Shown: positions 61,093-64,000 of the stretch, piece by piece | Position numbering within the stretch: the first letter of the stretch is position 1 | How the letters are laid out: each line of letters begins with the position of its first letter | Assembly (NCBI RefSeq): GCF_002272875.1 | Contig: NZ_MLAN01000004.1 | Location: 62,001 to 126,000 of the forward strand | Reading direction: 5' to 3' | DNA from: Helicobacter sp. 11S02629-2 | GTDB lineage: Bacteria; Campylobacterota; Campylobacteria; Campylobacterales; Helicobacteraceae | Length of the DNA: 64,000 nt | The notes under the pieces: model-generated | What the model was told of the DNA's origin: nothing | The model's input: the letters and a program-made list of their open reading frames with translations, nothing else | Databases searched by the model: none | Made by a program: the position numbers and the translations under genes

Positions 61093-64000
61093 TTGAGAGA
61101 TATATGGAAAAAAAAAGGTTTTAGCACCATCATTTTAGTAGCCTTCATAGGTATGTTTATAGATTCTAGTTACAAAGTGCTACTATATAGTGCCTTGATA
61201 GAGACTAATAGTCCACTTTACTTATACTTTTTGCTAGCACTTTTTATCATACTGCCTTTTTTACTAGTCCTAAGCCCCATAGGTTTTGTAGTGGACTTAG
61301 TTTCAAAAGCTAGACTTTTAAGGGTGCTTTCTATGATTAGCTTTATAATAATGCTTATAGCTGTGCTTAGTCTTTGGTTAGGTCTTTTTTCTCTTAGCTT
61401 TTTTCTTTCTTTGCTGCTTAGTTTTCAAAGTGCTATCTTACTTCCAACCTTACAAGTCCACTTAAAAGAGCTAGTTGGCGATAGATATCTAGCTTGGGGT
61501 AATGGAATCTTTAGAGCTAGCTTTTTAGTATCTATCTTTTTTGCTATCTTAATCTTTAGCCTTTTGTTTCATGGCATCTACCCTCTAGGCGTGCGAGATA
61601 TCACAGTCATACTTCATGCAATCTGGCCTCTAGCACTTTTACTACTTTTTATATCTTGCTTACTAGTATTTTTTACTTACAAACTGCGTATAAAAAGATC
61701 TAGCACAACTATGAAGTTTGATAAAAAGGCCTATTTTGAAGGAAGGCTTTTAAAAGAGAATCTAAACTTAGTCTTAAAAGATAAGCATCTTTTATATCCA
61801 ACCCTTGGCATGTGTATATTTGCTGGTATCATAGCTACGCTTTTTTCTTACTTTGGTCTTTTAAGTATAAGTAATAGCACGCTAGATTTCTACTTCCTAG
61901 TAGGGATAATAGGCATGACACTAGGCTCTATCATATCTGGGCGCTTTTCTAAAAACTACATAGAAACAGGACTTATACCCCTTGGACTTATACTAGTTTG
62001 TGTATCTTTAATACTTCTTATGATGAAAACTTATATCACTCCTTATATAAGTTTTTTTATATGTGGTATAGGCATGGCTTTTTTAATAGTGCCTTTGCAC
62101 ACCCTTTTGCAGTTCTACTCAAGTAAAAATGACGCAGGAAGGATCTTGCTTACTTCTAACTTCTTGCAAGCCTTAGTATCTTTAGTGGTTTTAGTCATCT
62201 TTTTTATCTTTGCCCTAGCAAAACTTGATATAAGAATCCTTTTTAACATAGTTGTCATATGCAGTATCATCATATCTTTTGGCGTCATAGTAAAGATGCC
62301 TTTTTCACTTTCAAGACTACTTACAAATCTAACTTTTGCCCAGCGCTACAAACTCATAGTAAAAGACTTTTTTAAAGTACCAAAAACTGGAAGCACTCTC
62401 TTGCTTGGGAATCAGTTCTCGCTAATAGACTGGGCTATAGTACAAATGGCTGTGCCTAGGAAGGTCTTTTTCGTCCTTGATACTAGCGGGCTTAGCCTAG
62501 TTTTAAAACTCTTTTTAAGATTCTCAAACGTCATAGATAGAACCAAAAAAGACTACCTAGAAAAGGTAAAAGCTGTGCTAGATAAAGGGCATATAGTCTG
62601 TATGTTTTCAAGTGGTGAGCTTTCTCTTAATGGGCATATAACTGATATTGATGATGAGTACTTAAAACTAAAAGATATGGAATCTAAAACTGTTATTGTG
62701 CCCTTTTATATGTGTGGACTTTGGGGGAGTAGCTTTTCAAAGTCAGATGCTGAGTTTAAGCAAAGACGTAAGAATCTTAAAAAACGTCTTGTAAGCATAG
62801 CTTTTGGGAATCCTATAAGTATAAGCTCTCCTCCTTCGCTTATAAAAAAGAAGATTTTTGAGTTATCTTTTAAAGCGTGGCGTTCACGCTGCGATAGCCT
62901 AGGAGATATAGGAAAAGCTTTTATCTACTCATGTAAAAAAAGAAGCACTGATATAGCCATAATAGATTCTATGATAGGTGAGTTTAGCTATCTTAAAACT
63001 CTAGCCCTAGCTTTAATCTTAAGTAAAAGCATCCCTAAAGACACCCAAAACATAGGCATACTTTTACCCTCAGGCATAGCAAGCATACTTTGTAACATGG
63101 CTATCTTTCTAGCTGGTAAAACTAGTGTGAATCTAAACTTTACCGGTGGAGATAAAAACGTAAGTGATTCTATAAAACTAGCTGAGATAAGCTATATCTA
63201 TACTTCAAAGGCTTTTTTAGAAAAGCTAAGTCTTAAGGGCATAAACTTAAATCTAAGTCAAACTAAAAACTTCTACATGGAAGAAGTGTTTGCAAAGATA
63301 AAAGAGAAAAAAGCAAAAGCACTTAGCTTTATACTGCTAGCTAAGCTTTTACCTGCTTTCTTACTAAACCTAGTTTTTAACAATGTAAGAAATACCAAGA
63401 CTTGTGCTTGCATACTTTTTAGCAGTGGTAGTGAAAGCTTGCCAAAAGGAGTGATGCTAAGCCACTTTAATATTATGAGTAATATCTCTCAGATCTCAGA
63501 TGTCATATACGCTAGTAACAAAGACGTTATGCTTGGCTCCTTACCGCCATTTCACGCCTTTGGGTTAACTGTGACTACCTTGCTTCCTTTGATAGATGGC
63601 ATAAAACTTATAACCTACCCAGATCCTTTAAACTCACTTGAGATAGCAAAGTGCATAGCTAAAAACAAAGTAACTATCATGTGCGGCACTTCAACACTTT
63701 TTAATATCTACTCTAAATCAAACGCGCTAAATGCCATGATGTTTGAATCTTTACGCTTAGTAGTAGCTGGGGCTGAAAAACTTAGTGCTGAAGTAAGGGT
63801 TAGATTCTTAAAAAAGTTTAATAAACCTATACAAGAAGGATATGGGGCAACTGAAACTACTCCTGTAGCAAGTGTGAACTTGCCTGATAGGTTTGACACC
63901 ACTAAGTGGGTATGTCACATAGGCAGTAAGGAAGGCTCAGTTGGTATGCCACTGCCTGGCACTGCTATAAGAATAGTAGACCCTGATACCTTAAAAGAGC
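61093..64000 (+). CDS. Aas-like fusion: MFS transporter + acyltransferase-like + AMP-binding ligase (5' part)
   Basis: The frame runs off the window after about 969 codons. Residues 1-400 form a 12-helix MFS transporter (LplT-like). Residues about 420-610 resemble a PlsC acyltransferase, but the H-x4-D motif reads Q-x4-D ('LLGNQFSLID') and the F-P-E-G loop reads 'FSSG'. Residues from about 615 are an AMP-forming ligase with 'SSGSESLPKGVMLSH' and 'YGATETTPVA'. The order matches Aas proteins that import and re-acylate lysophospholipid. The frame needs a TTG start at 61093; an ATG at 61104 is out of frame by one base because of an A9 run (61108-61116). Confidence 0.82.
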   Translation, partial: MRDIWKKKGFSTIILVAFIGMFIDSSYKVLLYSALIETNSPLYLYFLLALFIILPFLLVLSPIGFVVDLVSKARLLRVLSMISFIIMLIAVLSLWLGLFSLSFFLSLLLSFQSAILLPTLQVHLKELVGDRYLAWGNGIFRASFLVSIFFAILIFSLLFHGIYPLGVRDITVILHAIWPLALLLLFISCLLVFFTYKLRIKRSSTTMKFDKKAYFEGRLLKENLNLVLKDKHLLYPTLGMCIFAGIIATLFSYFGLLSISNSTLDFYFLVGIIGMTLGSIISGRFSKNYIETGLIPLGLILVCVSLILLMMKTYITPYISFFICGIGMAFLIVPLHTLLQFYSSKNDAGRILLTSNFLQALVSLVVLVIFFIFALAKLDIRILFNIVVICSIIISFGVIVKMPFSLSRLLTNLTFAQRYKLIVKDFFKVPKTGSTLLLGNQFSLIDWAIVQMAVPRKVFFVLDTSGLSLVLKLFLRFSNVIDRTKKDYLEKVKAVLDKGHIVCMFSSGELSLNGHITDIDDEYLKLKDMESKTVIVPFYMCGLWGSSFSKSDAEFKQRRKNLKKRLVSIAFGNPISISSPPSLIKKKIFELSFKAWRSRCDSLGDIGKAFIYSCKKRSTDIAIIDSMIGEFSYLKTLALALILSKSIPKDTQNIGILLPSGIASILCNMAIFLAGKTSVNLNFTGGDKNVSDSIKLAEISYIYTSKAFLEKLSLKGINLNLSQTKNFYMEEVFAKIKEKKAKALSFILLAKLLPAFLLNLVFNNVRNTKTCACILFSSGSESLPKGVMLSHFNIMSNISQISDVIYASNKDVMLGSLPPFHAFGLTVTTLLPLIDGIKLITYPDPLNSLEIAKCIAKNKVTIMCGTSTLFNIYSKSNALNAMMFESLRLVVAGAEKLSAEVRVRFLKKFNKPIQEGYGATETTPVASVNLPDRFDTTKWVCHIGSKEGSVGMPLPGTAIRIVDPDTLKE

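Noticed and set aside
1-64000. CRISPR arrays, tRNA or rRNA genes
   Set aside because: No regularly spaced repeats, no cloverleaf with a CCA-adjacent T-arm consensus and no rRNA core sequences were seen in any gap.

Overview
The window looks like a chromosome segment of a Helicobacter-type member of the Campylobacterota (epsilonproteobacteria). It is AT-rich (roughly one third G+C by eye) and reads as nearly continuous coding sequence. Several gene orders match what I recall from H. pylori: flgC-fliE-ftsI; pyrD-M16 protease-dapA-SDR-hypothetical; serA-hypothetical-rpsA; pgsA/rseP and thrB-ylxR-infB-rbfA-rimP; ccoNOQP followed by small accessory genes. It differs from H. pylori in having a Tat-exported TMAO-reductase-type enzyme with its cytochrome, a Tat-exported GH79 (heparanase-like) glycosidase, and pilus-type genes behind the cytochrome oxidase operon. 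I saw no rRNA, tRNA, CRISPR array or insertion sequence.

Layout. 1-2952: flagellar rod genes and ftsI (+). 3084-10542: a minus-strand block of exported enzymes, namely a Tat isochorismatase-fold hydrolase, TorA-like reductase plus c-type cytochrome, MsrP-like molybdoenzyme and the GH79 enzyme. 10630-18978: plus-strand housekeeping genes (prfB, purF, pyrD, protease, dapA, FabL-like SDR, two unknowns). 19037-25258: a minus-strand surface-glycan operon (glf, GT2/glycerophosphotransferase fusion, a 43-codon ORF, AsnB-like amidotransferase, TagD-like cytidylyltransferase, GT2). It is preceded by a 183-bp segment between two perfect 26-bp inverted repeats. 25799-32500: translation factors, thrB, rseP, pgsA (-). 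32642-37262: Wzk/PglK-like flippase, luxS, two lipoproteins, radA. 37630-45729: serA, rpsA, plsY, argD, a chemoreceptor. 46002-50755: folD, a small cytochrome c, DUF493, membrane proteins, cfa. 50997-51215: a compact locus resembling a type I toxin-antitoxin module. 51655-53172: an outer-membrane protein with an inserted coiled coil, preceded by an A14 tract. 53651-60746: PilT-like ATPase, three pilin-like proteins and the cbb3 oxidase operon (-). 61093-64000: start of a three-domain Aas-like gene cut by the window end.

Shared themes. Respiration and periplasmic redox repair link the TMAO reductase, MsrP, the cytochromes and cbb3 oxidase. Surface variation links the glycan operon and its possible invertible promoter, the flippase, the A-tract upstream of the OMP and the A9 tract at the start of the Aas-like gene. 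Across the window a GATTC-centred word (AGATTCTA / TAGAATCT and the C variant) is conspicuously frequent, and in at least nine intergenic spots it is paired as an inverted repeat. This recalls the uptake-sequence terminators of Neisseria and Haemophilus and deserves a genome-wide count.

Limits. All functions come from reading motifs and from remembered family features. No alignment, folding or promoter program was run. RNA genes, promoters and the invertible element are inferred from base patterns only.
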